Shown: positions 13,701 to 24,339, counted from the first letter of the stretch. The stretch is 64,000 nucleotides of DNA from Polyodon spathula (GCF_017654505.1 NC_054536.1:35856970-35920969); one strand, 5' to 3'. Notes: generated from the letters alone by a model not told the origin. Translations and numbers: made by a program.

Positions 13701-16700
13701 ACACGGTGAGCAGATTGAACTACTTATTACTTTTACAATTATTACCCCGTCTCCTATCCCGTTCTCCACTCACCGAACACACAGCCCAGAGTGGGTGAAA
13801 ACATGCAGCTTTTATGTAGCTGTACCGAGACTCAATTGGTAATCGTTCAATTGGAGTCGCGGTACAACTGCACGTTAAATAAAGTGCAATTCCCCGTGCT
13901 CACATATTACTTTTTACTTGCACGTGAAGTGCTGTACAATCCCGTGACTAAATACAATTATACATTTTTAAAAACACGTGAAACACAGACCCGTTTATAT
14001 CTTGTGTACCAATGCCTATACACCAACATTTAACACACCACCCGCAACATATACAGAAAATACACACAGGGGTGGGCACTTTGTCACAGGGAGTTACGTG
14101 ATTGGCAGAGATCAGTACAGCATATGCAGACTTGTTTGCAGGATGGGTTATCACACTGCGCTGAGAGGCTGCTGCACCTTTTCAGCAGGAGAGATACCTA
14201 GGTGGCTTCTCGTGACCCAGTCTGTTGATGGGGCGTCCCCACTTGGTAACCACTGCCTTAAGGGCTAAATATGCATGTGATCACCGTGTCTGCTCCATTG
14301 CTGAAAAATGACATTCGAGTAATGGAAAGGAAAGTGTGATGATAATCCAGAGCTTGCGTTAACCCTTTGCAAGTGAGTTGCTTAAAATCTGTTTAATGCT
14401 GAAATTGCATTAACGCGCCTAAAATACATGAAAGTAAAGGGGGATATTACGCAAAATAAAGGTAAGCTTTTAAAAACATGAGGGGGCGGGGGCTTTAATA
14501 TGTAAACCACTTAGGCTGCTTTAGCTTCAGAGTCTTTTCAAATTGATGTAGCCATGTATACAAAGTATTATATTGGTATCGCAACTTTTACCATGTTCTT
14601 GCTAAAAAAAATATATTGGTACTGTTCCCCACTGACCAAAGCACACGTCTCCTAATCCTTATAGCATGTTGTACAAGTGAAGTTCTTACAATGTCGCCAC
14701 ACTCCAACACAAATTGGTAATAATGTGTTTGTGTGAATGTGTGTCATTTTAAATATGAAAAGTCCAATTGTCTAATGAGACAACACCTTTCGTGGAAAAC
14801 ACATTTACGAAATGAAATTGAATGGTAGGTCTAGCATTAAAACTGTAATGTGTCTGTTGCCTTTTTTTTATGTTGTCTTGTAATGTATTTGATCATTTAT
14901 AGAGGCTTGAGTCAAAAGTCAAAACAAACTAATGCGTCTTCTCCACACCCCATTACAGGCAACATTTCACACACCATTTAGTCAGCTTGGACAGAGTCCA
15001 GAAGGATGCTCCTCTTACATCTTTCCTAAGATAATGGGTACAGCAAAGGTAAGATAAGAGGTTTTCATGTGCTTCAATTTATAAATCGATGCAACGCTTA
15101 TAAGCTTACTTAATAATCAATTCTATATTGTAAATATAAACAGTGATGGATCGTATTACTGCCACCATAAGTGTTTTGGCTTATTGAGTATTCTTAGCAT
15201 GGCCAACACTCAGAAAGGACAAATTGCTGTACTGGTTATGTTCCTTAAAACACAAGCACTGTATTTAGAGGTGAAGTATTTACATTCTGTTGACATTCCT
15301 GTTTTTTTCTTTACATTTTACATGATATTACTGTGATAGACCTGGAAAAAAAATGAAAGTCACCCCCTGCAAATCTAGTCCTAATCTCAAAACACGTTTT
15401 CACATGACATGTTGTCTATATTTACAACATGAAACCAATCTGTAAATTCAATCAAACTTCCTTCCAGTGTCAAATTCAGGCTTTTCTTATAAAGGTCAAT
15501 TTTTACCAGCAATAATTTCTTTTGTCTCCTTGCCAAAGTTTCTCATGTATCGTCCATTAATTATTTACCATAAATCACCTGATAGCAAGAAGTCTGAAAG
15601 TGCTTTTATCATTTTCACTCCATAAATAAATAATTTAACCCTACGAGTTAAGAAGGTGCAAAAGCAATGTAACTGTGCACTAGCGAGCAAATGTTAGATC
15701 TGCTTTCAGGACTGAATGCAACCATTCACTTTACATTTCACACAACTATGGGCACGATTTACAAACCATTCTAGTTGCTGTTAGTACCGTTTCTGACTTT
15801 GAGTAAGTAGTGGGATTAGAAAAGTAGAAAAATATAGCATTCTACGTCCCCACGTTTTCCTACAACTGTTTAATGTACCAGTATTTGTCATTTTTATTGT
15901 TAACATCCTGACAACTTTTTACACTTAAACTTTAGTCTGTTTCATGACTCCTTTCGAAACGTCCTGTTCTGCTCTTTAATAACCCACTAAGGTCAGTCTG
16001 TGTGCTTGAACTCGTGCTATTTACATGTTTTCTGACTGTTTTTATGAAGGCAATTGAGGCCTCACTATGTTAATTATGTTATCTATGCAATTCAAGGAAG
16101 CGTAAAACACTTGTTAGCAGCTTCTCAATGGAGTAGGGCTGTGTTCGAAGGTTCGCTCGCTAGCCAGGAACTCAAAGGTAGTTTTAAACCTTCGAAGGTT
16201 CGTCAAATTGCAGTCACACACTGTATAGATTTTTTTGTTGTGTTTTATCTGCAGATAAACGTAATTCCACTGTAGCAGCACATAATTTTAATGGAAGTGC
16301 CTGAAAGCCAGACCAAGGCAATACTAAACCGGACAGGGCACCAAGAATGCGAAACGTCTTAAACTTTAATACATGACTACTATAGTCTTTTATATAAAAC
16401 ATAATTACCATTATACAAGTCTTTTTAGTGCCCTGTCTGGGCAGTTTTGTTCTGGAAGCATTTGAATTTATTAAAATATGAAAATTCATATAATTATTTT
16501 TAATAGAGTAATAGTTTTATGGTATAGTTTAAGTCGGTTTGCATTAATACCCCATCCAAGCAGATTTGTCTTGATCCAGTTTTCACCCATTCGCTGTTTT
16601 AATATACAGTTAGTATGACTACAAATGTTTAATTGTAGTATGAAATTGTGTAACACCTCCCGGTACGGAAGCATACAAAACAGCACACATGCCTTCAGCT

Positions 16701-19155
16701 TCAAAATATCAGAATGTAGAGCGACTGCCAGTTCAGTGAGATGAGGCACAGAACAAATTATAGGATACTTTTAGGATCTTTTTACTTAAAAACAGATAAA
16801 ATAACACAAACAAGGTTGCCAAGAAAATCACCCAAATACATTTTAAAAGACATTGGTTTATTGTAAAAATCCTAAAATAGCAACACATTGTTTACAAGGT
16901 ACTTGTTTTAGACCATCATTCCATTCACCAGTAAATAGGTAGCGAGATATTGAATGGTTAGACAAGGTTCACATTAAAATGGGAATTATTTACTTTGTAA
17001 ATGTAACAATGCTGCTACCCAACAAATAGAGGGGATATACGTTTTTACAGAACACAGTAAAATAGCAATAATAAAAACAAAATGCCGCTGTCTAAAAACA
17101 CACACACACACAATGTCAGTACAGAGGAGGAAACAGAGAGAGATATATAGCCTATTCTGTTTCACTTCCTAAATTACAGCCGGTTACAGACAGCCTAAAA
17201 ACACTTGTGTTCGTTATTCAAAACTAGAATACAATCAGCCCAATACTTAGTATGCTCCATTTACTGGTCTGTTTCACTGTCTCTTACTCATCATTACAAG
17301 CTCCAAATGCTGCGTTCCCACTCCTGCAAACAGACACAAACCCCAAGATGGCCATCCTGTTTGTAAAAACATAGGCTGTTTATATCCAGGTACGTAAATT
17401 GATCAATAATTCAATTAGTTGGTGCCCAATAAGGCAGATAAAGGGAAACCAGTGGAGAAGCCAACATAACATGATACAAATCAATTATAAAGTGTCAGAC
17501 AACATAAAGCTTGCACTAATCAAATCAATAAATACAATTAGAAAAAAAAATACAAATTTATTCACTTTAACTAATTCAGGGATTATTTGAATGCCGATAT
17601 CCCAAATGTACATTTTCTCTTTGCCTCAACACAAGGAAATACAACCTTGCTAAACTAATGATTAGCTTGTATGCCATTCATGAGTTACAGAGGAAGCAAG
17701 GATTAAAGTTTGGAGGAGTGATAATAACACACCACCAGTCTTCTTTTCAGTTTTATCACTGGTATGTGAATCAAGCCCTGTGTGCTTAATTATTAGGCAT
17801 AAAGTGTTGGTGACTACATGCATCTAGTTGTCAAGTAAAAGGCATGTGAAATTCTCTCCTTTCAGTAGCTGGCTCTTCACCTATTTCAACTAATTGGAAT
17901 TTCAAGTGTCTTCCTCAACCCCTCTGAGAATCTTCTTAATATTTAATTTAATGAGCTGCTGATAATGCCAGCAAATCCTGACAGTAAGCCATACTGTCAA
18001 GTAGTTACACTAATGGCTTGTGTCTTTAGATGCCTTCTGGATAAATATATACAATAAAATAAATGTGCAATAATGCATTTATACAGTGTTTCCGGTCATT
18101 ACTTCCTTCTGACATGGAGGAATCTTTTTATGTCATGATGTATTTAACTGAATTTCAGTGAAGCTGTCACTGTTTGACTTGTTAAAAGGTGTCTTGGTCA
18201 AACGTTAATCAGCAGTTCTTGTATTTTGCTAGAATTGTTATAAAGCGAGGGAGGGAAAGTTGTTCTGTCATTTTATATCTCAAAGTGCTGGACACCATGT
18301 AGGCTGTAAAGAAGGATGTTTTTCGTGTTTTTCTTTATACTTCACCATTACTCTATTTTAATTGAATAGGCAAAGTGGATCAAGGCTCTTTGTTAAGCAG
18401 AAAATGCTATTTCTGGATTTGTGCTTTTTGAAGGGGGGAGGGGTTTAGTAAAAAAAAAAAAAAAAAAGGTAGCAAAAAATAAATCTGCACCACTGTGGAT
18501 GTGTGACAAACTTGTCTCCCGTAGGCGAATGAAATGCTTCTGTTTAACAAGAAGCTGACAGCTCACGAAGCCTGCGACTTGGGGCTGGTCACCGAAGTTT
18601 TCCCTGATGGCACTTTTCAAAAGGAAGTGTGGACTCGGCTGAAAACGTATGCTCAGCTTCCCAAGAATGTAAGTGCTAGCACCTTTTAAGGAAGCCTTGA
18701 AGAACTTACAAGTTGTTTTCTCTTGGTATTAAAACAGATATGGTCTAATTTCATTTAAACGTGTTGTCAAAATCTATCCATCAGTATGATAGGAGACCAT
18801 TTCCAACCAGACGCAAGGGTGGTTGAGTTTAAAAATAAATAAATAAACTCTTGCTCTGACTAGGTACCATAATACTACTTCAGGGAATTGGATCTTTTGT
18901 AACTTCGGTTCTCTGCTTAACATTTAAAAGTCTTAATTATGGCACAGAATTTCATCTTGTCGCTATTTACAAGTTCATCTTCTACTTTATATATTTCAGT
19001 CTCTGGCTTTCTCAAAACAACTGGTCCGAGGGATGGACAAGGAGAAGCTCCATGAGGTCAATAATCAAGAGTGTGAGAGGCTGGTGGAGAGGTGGCTCTC
19101 TGATGAATGCATGAATGCAATTATGAGCTTCTTCCAAAAGAAGTCAAAATTGTAA
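623..19155 (+). CDS. ECI2: ECI2, enoyl-CoA delta isomerase 2 (partial, first exon missing)
   Basis: Nine coding exons join in frame (623-785, 2271-2369, 3389-3574, 4636-4705, 6021-6123, 8061-8181, 14959-15048, 18525-18668, 19000-19155), giving about 376 residues against about 394 in the human protein; the start exon lies upstream of the window. Order seen: an N-terminal acyl-CoA-binding (ACBP) domain with YALFKQAT and KAKWDAW, a variable Ala-rich linker, then a crotonase fold with the oxyanion-hole stretch [12 protein letters not shown], a second core block [10 protein letters not shown] and QSPEGCSS, whose Glu is the catalytic acid/base in this family. The last three residues are SKL, a type 1 peroxisomal signal; family members act in mitochondria and peroxisomes, shifting 3-enoyl-CoA to 2-trans-enoyl-CoA during unsaturated fatty-acid beta-oxidation. 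All introns are GT/AG. No frame break is seen, so the gene looks functional. FAM217A follows on the same strand. Confidence 0.95.
786..2270 (+). other. ECI2 intron, no clear feature
   Basis: Ordinary AT-rich intron. Short (TCTG)n-type runs occur near 981 and 1231; a related context (agtatcag... followed by gtctgtct) recurs near 4251, which hints at an old dispersed repeat, but the match is too short to define one. Confidence 0.4.
2271..2369 (+). CDS. ECI2: ECI2 exon, ACBP core
   Basis: 33 codons in phase 0, from ATQGPC to LGSLSL. It contains the KAKWDAW signature that lines the acyl-CoA pocket of ACBP domains. Acceptor ...caacag, donor gtaagt. Confidence 0.94.
2468..2626 (+). repeat. Dispersed repeat, copy 1
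   Basis: About 160 bp resembles 15806-15970 in the same orientation; the best block is gttaacatcctgacaact, followed by a ttttacactt run. Both copies lie in ECI2 introns. No coding or terminal signature identifies the family. Confidence 0.55.
2627..2824. repeat. Short element with 19-bp terminal inverted repeats
   Basis: Arms at 2627-2645 and 2806-2824 match at 18 of 19 bases in inverted orientation (core ccgctctagtgca). The 198-bp length suits a MITE. No target-site duplication could be settled, so the superfamily is unknown. Confidence 0.55.
3389..3574 (+). CDS. ECI2: ECI2 exon, ACBP end, linker and start of isomerase domain
   Basis: 62 codons in phase 0. It ends the ACBP domain (ARQQYVDLV), runs through a low-complexity Ala/Pro/Ser linker, and opens the crotonase fold with a strand ending in [10 protein letters not shown]. 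The linker is the least conserved part of the family. Confidence 0.93.
4636..4705 (+). CDS. ECI2: ECI2 exon, crotonase helix and strand
   Basis: 70 nt, starting with ATG TAC and ending in phase 1 after VITVLT. It matches the first crotonase helix and the strand leading into the oxyanion hole. Confidence 0.92.
4896..5355. mobile_element. hAT-type MITE, 460 bp
   Basis: Terminal inverted repeats start tagggcttgaa at 4896 and, on the other strand, at 5355, and stay similar for about 35 bp. Flanks 4888-4895 (aatataag) and 5356-5363 (aatatagg) match at 7 of 8 bases, the 8-bp target duplication expected of hAT. There is no transposase inside, so it is non-autonomous. Confidence 0.75.
6021..6123 (+). 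CDS. ECI2: ECI2 exon, oxyanion-hole segment
   Basis: 103 nt. The split Gly codon and the following [11 protein letters not shown] form the CoA/oxyanion-hole loop typical of delta3-delta2 isomerases. The exon ends in phase 2 before the Lys codon completed at 8061. Confidence 0.93.
6807..7603 (-). mobile_element. 5'-truncated LINE, reverse transcriptase C-terminal part
   Basis: On the - strand, broken reading frames give recognisable non-LTR reverse-transcriptase C-terminal motifs: [23 protein letters not shown], and [16 protein letters not shown] followed by LLVIPRV. The 3' end is at the low-coordinate side (ctttaataaaata on the - strand) and the 5' part is missing. Several stops and frame changes show it is dead. 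The exact clade cannot be set from this fragment. Confidence 0.75.
7656..7695. repeat. (TA)n microsatellite
   Basis: About 20 TA units followed by a short CA run, in an ECI2 intron. Confidence 0.95.
8061..8181 (+). CDS. ECI2: ECI2 exon, second crotonase core block
   Basis: 121 nt covering FIDYPKPLI and [10 protein letters not shown], the second backbone amide donor of the oxyanion hole. It ends with Arg before ATFHTPF in the next exon. Confidence 0.94.
9313..9914. mobile_element. piggyBac-type MITE, copy 1
   Basis: Flanked by TTAA at 9309-9312 and 9915-9918, with termini ccctttg and caaaggg as inverted repeats, the hallmark of the piggyBac superfamily. It is 602 bp with no intact transposase. 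It shares long blocks with 49255-49790, including agctttttgagatg and a gtgatcaggaga region. It is inserted inside the hAT element. Confidence 0.85.
9950..11290 (-). pseudogene. hAT transposase pseudogene (BED-finger type)
   Basis: Reading down from about 11290 on the - strand, disrupted frames give an N-terminal segment [17 protein letters not shown] and KLQRHLKT, as in BED-finger hAT transposases, where the zinc-binding Cys pair is damaged. Near 10.72 kb [17 protein letters not shown] matches the conserved catalytic-domain block before the RWLS motif. Near 10.05 kb [18 protein letters not shown] and VDVTSETR match the C-terminal hAT dimerisation domain. Stops and frameshifts throughout show it is inactive. 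The nearest vertebrate relatives are ZBED5-like domesticated genes, but nothing suggests domestication here. Confidence 0.82.
11449..11978 (-). repeat. 3' LTR of the deleted retrotransposon, truncated
   Basis: It matches the 5' LTR except for about 55 bp missing next to the interior and a changed outer edge (an extra gaccagtca-like repeat in place of a gacggccggaatggg segment). Confidence 0.8.
11979..13492 (-). pseudogene. gag-like remnant with 13-codon tandem repeats
   Basis: GC-rich interior of the LTR element. On the - strand near 13300 a [13 protein letters not shown] segment resembles a retroelement zinc knuckle (spacing C-x2-C-x3-H-x4-C, one residue short of the usual CCHC). Downstream are Pro/Glu/Ser-rich frames with tandem repeats: a 39-bp unit starts at 12547, 12586 and 12625, with decayed copies to about 12720, encoding [13 protein letters not shown] on the - strand. 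Frames are broken in several places, and no protease, reverse transcriptase or integrase is present. The gag assignment rests on context and the knuckle, so it is moderate. Confidence 0.55.
13493..14088 (-). repeat. 5' LTR of the deleted retrotransposon
   Basis: 596 bp with TG...CA ends on the - strand. It is over 95 percent similar by eye to 11449-11978 across the shared core, which implies a fairly recent insertion. Confidence 0.82.
14264..14615 (+). repeat. Dispersed repeat, copy 2 (lacks the LINE)
   Basis: Aligns with 6533-6806 plus 7604-7745. It starts directly after the hAT target duplication, so the hAT probably landed within or beside it. Confidence 0.62.
14959..15048 (+). CDS. ECI2: ECI2 exon with catalytic glutamate
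   Basis: 30 codons in phase 0, containing QSPEGCSS. The Glu in this motif is the catalytic residue in the peroxisomal isomerase family. The preceding intron is 6.8 kb long because of a nested transposon cluster. Confidence 0.94.
15806..15970 (+). repeat. Dispersed repeat, copy 2
   Basis: Same family as 2468-2626, with small indels. The flanks differ, so this is a dispersed family rather than a tandem duplication. Confidence 0.55.
15971..18524 (+). other. ECI2 intron, mostly featureless
   Basis: AT-rich intron. Apart from the 16134 terminus and short CA and poly-A runs (about 17098 and 18451), nothing is recognised. A 10-bp inverted pair (gacagggcac / gtgccctgtc) occurs near 16338 and 16427. 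Confidence 0.45.
16134..16205. repeat. Possible transposon terminus
   Basis: tagggctgtgttcgaaggttcg followed by a second ccttcgaaggttcg block resembles hAT-family ends of the TAGGGCTG type. No partner end was found downstream, so it may be a solo fragment. Confidence 0.3.
18525..18668 (+). CDS. ECI2: ECI2 exon, C-terminal crotonase helices
   Basis: 48 codons in phase 0 containing [18 protein letters not shown], the typical C-terminal helical region of crotonases. A poly-A tract lies about 50 nt upstream of the acceptor. Confidence 0.94.
19000..19155 (+). CDS. ECI2: ECI2 terminal exon with peroxisomal SKL end
   Basis: 51 codons plus TAA. The C-terminus is KKSKL, a canonical PTS1 peroxisome import signal. 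Confidence 0.95.
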   Translation, partial: SLAFSKQLVRGMDKEKLHEVNNQECERLVERWLSDECMNAIMSFFQKKSKL

Positions 19156-19860
19156 TCTAATAAAGGCAGTTTCCTAATCGGATACCATCCAAGTGACACT
19201 TGTTGCACTACATTCAGTATTAGAAAATACAGTACATATTTTACGTGTTGCATTTTAATGGAGCTACTAACAAAGTAGGTGTTGGACTAAGTACTCTTAG
19301 TGTTTATTCTTTTACAGTGGATCAGATAATTGATTGTAATAATTTGCATTTATTTCTATCCAGTTTCATACCAGAAAGAGCATGAGCATTAATCAGATAT
19401 TTCCTGGATAATGTCTGTTGAATTTAAATTGAAGTTATTTACTCAGGATAGCCTTTTTTTTAAATTGACGAGAAGACTTCTGTTGCAGGCCTTTTTATAT
19501 TTCTCTATAAATTCTTACAAAGTTTCACCATACAATTCTAACATTCATGTACAAAATATTGACATGGCCTATGCAGCACACAATGCAATTGTCATGTCTA
19601 TCAACTAAAAAAAAATCCAGGCAAAACATATCAAAAGCTGTCTAACAATATTGTTAATTGAAAAAGTGTGCCACTGATTTAATTGAGTCTTGGTGGGTTT
19701 ACAATGTACAGCTGCATATATGAGCAGCTTTGTAACAACTGAACCATATGTGTACCATCTTGTAGAAAAGCATTTTTTTAAACCTCTAAATAATGAATCA
19801 GTTGCCTTATTGTGCCGCTCAAAGAATAAACCAAGAAATCTCATATTTCTTTAAAATAAA
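19156..19860 (+). terminator. ECI2: ECI2 3' UTR and candidate poly(A) signals
   Basis: AATAAA hexamers lie at 19159-19164 (only four bases after the stop, unlikely to be used), 19825-19830 and 19855-19860. The pair near 19.83-19.86 kb is the better guess, giving a 3' UTR of about 700 nt. No transcript evidence is available. Confidence 0.4.
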
Positions 19861-20275
19861 TCCACAAAACTGCAATGGCTAATGTTTTTCTTTCTTTGGA
19901 TACCAGTTTGCACTTGTAAAGGTAGTAACTTTGCCATGTTTGATTTATTAAAAAGACTTGTGGATTGCATCTGAGGAAGATGTAGGATCGCTGTTTTCCT
20001 TTCATTCAGGACCGATGGGACTGTGCATTTAAAGGATCTGTACTTCTTTCCAAGTCAGATTCCCATCCATGCTTATTTTCATCACATTAGGAGCTTTGTA
20101 AGTGTGGTTGTATGCAATTGCTGTTGCCGCTAGCTGACAATTGTGAAAGAGCATATCATGTATAACAAACTATTGCATCTGTATTACAGTATTCTTGAAC
20201 AACTGTCTTTTGTATATAACAAAATACAAGTCGGTGATTTATTTGCATTGCAATTTTTTGACCAGGAGGTACAGG

Positions 20276-20649
20276 TGTGATGGAAGTTTTATAATTCAAA
20301 CTCCATAAGACAGAGACTCAGTAGGACAAGCAAATTTGACCAAACAAGTGTAATGGTTTGCAAACCCGAGAACACTCTCTACACACGCAGGTGTTAGGAA
20401 ACCGAGCAATGTTCTACTGACACAGAACAAACTAAGTACTTATACTATTTCTTCTTTAATGCGGAAATGTATCTTAGCCAATCGTACTCTCCAGCCTAGC
20501 ATAACTCTGCTAGCAACATTAAAGTGGCCTATCAGATTATACTATAACAACACATATGACTAATATTATTACTACTTACAATTAACTTATTATGGCTTTA
20601 GCGAGCATGTTTTATTCCTCCTGGCACCATGACAATCTCTGTCTTGTCA
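20276..20649 (-). repeat. LTR-like repeat, inverted copy, internally deleted
   Basis: Reverse complement of parts of 27778-28435: shared blocks include tgacaagacagaga, a tgtcatggtgccaggaggaa-type block, cctaacacctgc and ctactgagtct. It lacks the middle of the longer copy. No target duplication or coding interior is seen. It is annotated as a solo LTR of a retrovirus-like or other LTR element, on general structure. Confidence 0.6.
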
Positions 20650-22536
20650 CGTAGGCTTCCTTGCAGTTACTTTAAAACATGACTATATATAGGCATTTTC
20701 AATCTACCTTAAACCCTCTTCACTTAGCAATAACATGATATGTGGTGAAGGCTGAAAGGAAGAGAAACATCTAGACTAGAAGTTTATTTACTAAATAAAC
20801 TTCAAACTTCTTATTACATTGGTATTATCCCTTTTTAAGTCACACAGGCTAAACAAACACATGAACAAACAGCTGAGAGGTTAGTACAGAAATTGCATGA
20901 GATGTAATTTTCCCACCACACAGGCCATTTACACAAATCTGTGTTACACATGTCATATTAACGGAAAGTATAAGAACAAAACTAGATTCCTAGTAGCTGA
21001 TTGAGTACTTAAACTGTTGTAAGTAGAGTTGTAATGTTAACCCTGTCAAACGCTATCATTGAAAACTTAATCGCAAAAACAAGAAAAGCTTTGAAAACAA
21101 CAACTCTAACACTAATTATACTGAGCACCAATTGATTCAGAGAAAGTAATGGTACATCAGCGTAGATGTAAGCATAGCAAAGGTTATGTTTTGTATTCAG
21201 TTAGGTATGCTATTACCAGGTGATGCATGAGTTTGTAATTAACCACGTTATGATTAGACTGATATCAAACCCTTTGTTAATGTAATATACTTGCACTGCC
21301 CGAGAAGCTGTGGGGCAACTGTACTGATAGGTATTTATTTGAATTGAAATACATGTGCCACTGCAAGCCTTTGAGTCATTCCTGAGTGACTGCACCAAGG
21401 TATGTTTGACAGTCAGCTGATAGAAAAAACTAAGTTGGTAGAATGGTACACAATGGCAGCCGTCACATTCAGAATGGTGACCTAAGATGCAGACTCAATG
21501 TTTACTTTAGGTAGCGACATCCATGTCTGATAGGGTTTAATAAGAGAATTGATCCACCCGCTGTAAACCCCCTTTGTTGTTACACTGACAGACTTAATGA
21601 AGTTAAAATGCACAGTTGAAAAAAGAGGGAATACCACCATTGAGACCGACTAAATGCTGTGGTTATGACTGATTGTATTATTTATTATACAACTTTTAAA
21701 ATGGTTTAATCCGTCTTATTTCACAAGGAAAGGTTCAATTTCAGTAATAAATACGTGTATTCTTACAAAACTAAAATAATGTCAGGGCCCTATTCACAAA
21801 AATATAGGGGGTTATAAATGATCCTTGGCTGAAAAGTTCTTTGAAAAATGAGGATAATCAAATAAACCCTCTCTAAACACTTGGAAAAGGTGTCATGATG
21901 GATTACATCAGACAACACCACCACCAGTACATGGATTCTTCAAAAATGTTCTAAGATGGTTAACATAAAAGTATCTGCCTTCAACCTGGAGGTCAGTTTT
22001 GAAGTTGTTTTTAGTTTTATAAATAGTATCATCAGTAAATGTTAACATGATACTGAAATGCAAATTTTAAAAACACTGGGAGGAATCTATTACAATACAT
22101 TCATTCTAAATATGTGCAAGTGTTTCTCAGGATTATTCAAAGGAACTTTACACTTGATAGACTTCAGGTATATGATTAACTGGGTGTTAGGGTTTGCAGA
22201 CTTTTTCAATTCTCCCTGGACAATGTTTGAGAAGCTGGTGGTCTATGTGAATAGTACAATATTTAATGAAATCTGAGAAAGATCTACTGTTTATTCCTAA
22301 AGTTGTGTTTTTCAGTGCTTTTCAAAACGGAATAACTTCCATTAGAAGAACAGTTGGGTGCCTGATCGAAACATAATAAATAATGGAAAAAGGGAAAAGA
22401 TTACAAGGCCTTTCTTAATACAGCAAAGAAAGGACACATTGCAACACTGTTCTTCATTCAACTGGTATGACTGAGTTTTTTATACTGCACTGCAGTGGGT
22501 CTTGTCAACAGTTTCATCTGGATACAAGTAAGTCCT

Positions 22537-22537
<1 letters not shown>

Positions 22538-22570
<33 letters not shown>
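22538..22570. repeat. Poly-T tract
   Basis: 33 uninterrupted T; perhaps a retroposon tail, but no element body is identified beside it. Confidence 0.9.
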
Positions 22571-22995
22571 CTCAAACTCAATGAGTCACATCATTATCAG
22601 TGCTGTGAGCTGTTCTTTTCAATTTTGTTCCTGGGCGGATTTTTGAGGGGTACGTACTACTGACACTAATGGTACGCTAATAATAGAGCACATGTGTCAT
22701 AGTAAGTCTATTGGGAGATTACAGTATGTGAAAGTAATTCTAGTGGTGTCAGCTTTTTTTTTATTTGAAAATGACTTTATATTTTATATATTTTTTTTAC
22801 ACTGGATGTAGCACAACTGTAATGGCAGCCACAGCCACCAAACAAATGAGTCTTTAAATTGTGTAGCTTGTTGCTACCTTTTTTAACAAATGTAAACGAA
22901 CAAGGTTATATTATGTTTTTATTTATTGTTTTATTAATAGCCCTATGAAATTGTTGAATATTGTGGGATTAAATACCTCAGAACACTTAATATTG

Positions 22996-22997
<2 letters not shown>

Positions 22998-23031
<34 letters not shown>
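22998..23031. repeat. Poly-A tract
   Basis: 34 uninterrupted A, about 430 bp after the T33 tract and so in opposite sense. Confidence 0.9.
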
Positions 23032-23032
<1 letters not shown>

Positions 23033-24020
23033 ATATCTGCTATCTAAAAATGACTCCATTGCCCTTTGTTGGTTTCTCGTGGTTAGCTTCAACACATTTG
23101 GACTGCTAGCAGCTGGCACATTCAACATACAACTAGTCTAGTAAGCTTCATTATGACTAGTTTATGCTATATTAGTTAGCATAAATTAATTTAACCCGTT
23201 CCTCAGTCTGGCACAAACATTTTATATAAAACACCTACAGCAGGTAGTTCAATAGCAATGCCAAAACTGAAGTCCTATTTTCTGTGCTTCCAGGTTTGGT
23301 TGATAATGCATTAACCAGATGTATAAAATGTATTTATTTATTTTGATACAGGAATTGCCGTTCTCGAATTCAACGGTTTGTAACTGTCAACCGTGACCCT
23401 AGCACGTAAATTACAAACTAATGATGTTGTACACACACACACACACATAGTAAGCACGTTTTATTTTATGGTAGTACAGTTCTGAAAGAAAATCCAAGAT
23501 AAACTACGTACAGAACAGCAGTCCTTCTGAAGTTCAGTAACGCTCACTACCCGTGTCTACAGGCAAGGTCGTTTGTGTTCGGGTAGCCGCTGCAACCACC
23601 TTTGTTGTCCAGTAAGGTCTAGATATTGGCAATAAAGGAACAGAGGAACTGTGGAGCTCAAATAATACCAATTTCACACAAGAAATAAAAAACAATAATA
23701 TTTTATTTGATAGTCTTATTAAAATCGTATAGAATTAAATATCCTTCAGCAATTACAAACAGTAGCAGCAATACAAAGTGATACTGTGCAATCAAGACTT
23801 TAGTAGAATGGGGAGGTTAACACAAATGTGAGCACACCTAGGAGGGTTTAACAGATAAATTAAATAATGAAGGAAATCCAAACTAAAGTGCTTACTAAGA
23901 AACAAACACAAATACACAATACACAAATACAGAAAATCACACACACTTAAACATAATAGAACTCGATGTGTTTTTAACAACGGCCGCCCTCTTTTAATCG
24001 CCACAGTCATTTTGAAGTAG

Positions 24021-24024
<4 letters not shown>

Positions 24025-24064
<40 letters not shown>
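24025..24064. repeat. (TG)n(TA)n microsatellite
   Basis: Seven TG units then about 13 TA units, in the intergenic region. Confidence 0.9.
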
Positions 24065-24070
<6 letters not shown>

Positions 24071-24339
24071 CATTCTGTCTTACTTTGTTGGGCTCACGCA
24101 CTGCATCCCCCCTCCCCTCATAGGGGAAACAGTAAAAAAAGGTATGAATATATTGGTATTTACAAAGGTTGGCAGGCATGTTAATAGGTTGTTTTTTGTA
24201 CTATACCATGTATATAATTAATACTGTTAAATATTAGTTTAACCTTTTTTTTAAATGTCAAATTATATGTAGGCTATATTTGTATTCCAGCAGCTATAAA
24301 TTGGAATCGTGATATAACGTTTCGGTTAATTTAAGGTTG

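Larger units (their letters stand above)
11449..14088 (-). mobile_element. LTR retrotransposon, internally deleted
   Basis: Two direct repeats of 530-600 bp (11449-11978 and 13493-14088) flank a 1.5-kb GC-rich interior. The whole is bracketed by a 5-bp target duplication gggag (11444-11448 and 14089-14093). On the - strand the intact LTR starts TGTGACAAAG and ends TTTGTGACA. The interior has only a gag-like stretch; pol is gone, and the left LTR lacks about 55 bp at its inner edge, so one deletion probably removed pol plus the start of the 3' LTR. It sits within the hAT element. Confidence 0.85.
9216..14255 (-). mobile_element. hAT (ZBED-type) transposon carrying two nested insertions
   Basis: Perfect 8-bp target duplication ccttaagg at 9208-9215 and 14256-14263. 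Termini resemble hAT ends: tagaggttcctaaac on the left and, on the - strand, cagtggttaccaag on the right. Inside, on the - strand, are remnants of a BED-finger transposase with a C-terminal dimerisation region. The present 5.04 kb includes a piggyBac MITE (9313-9914) and an LTR element (11449-14088); without these it would be about 1.8 kb. It lies in an ECI2 intron. Confidence 0.88.

Noticed and set aside
19861..24300. Possible C6orf201/TEX56 gene between ECI2 and FAM217A
   Set aside because: No frame resembling it was found on either strand.
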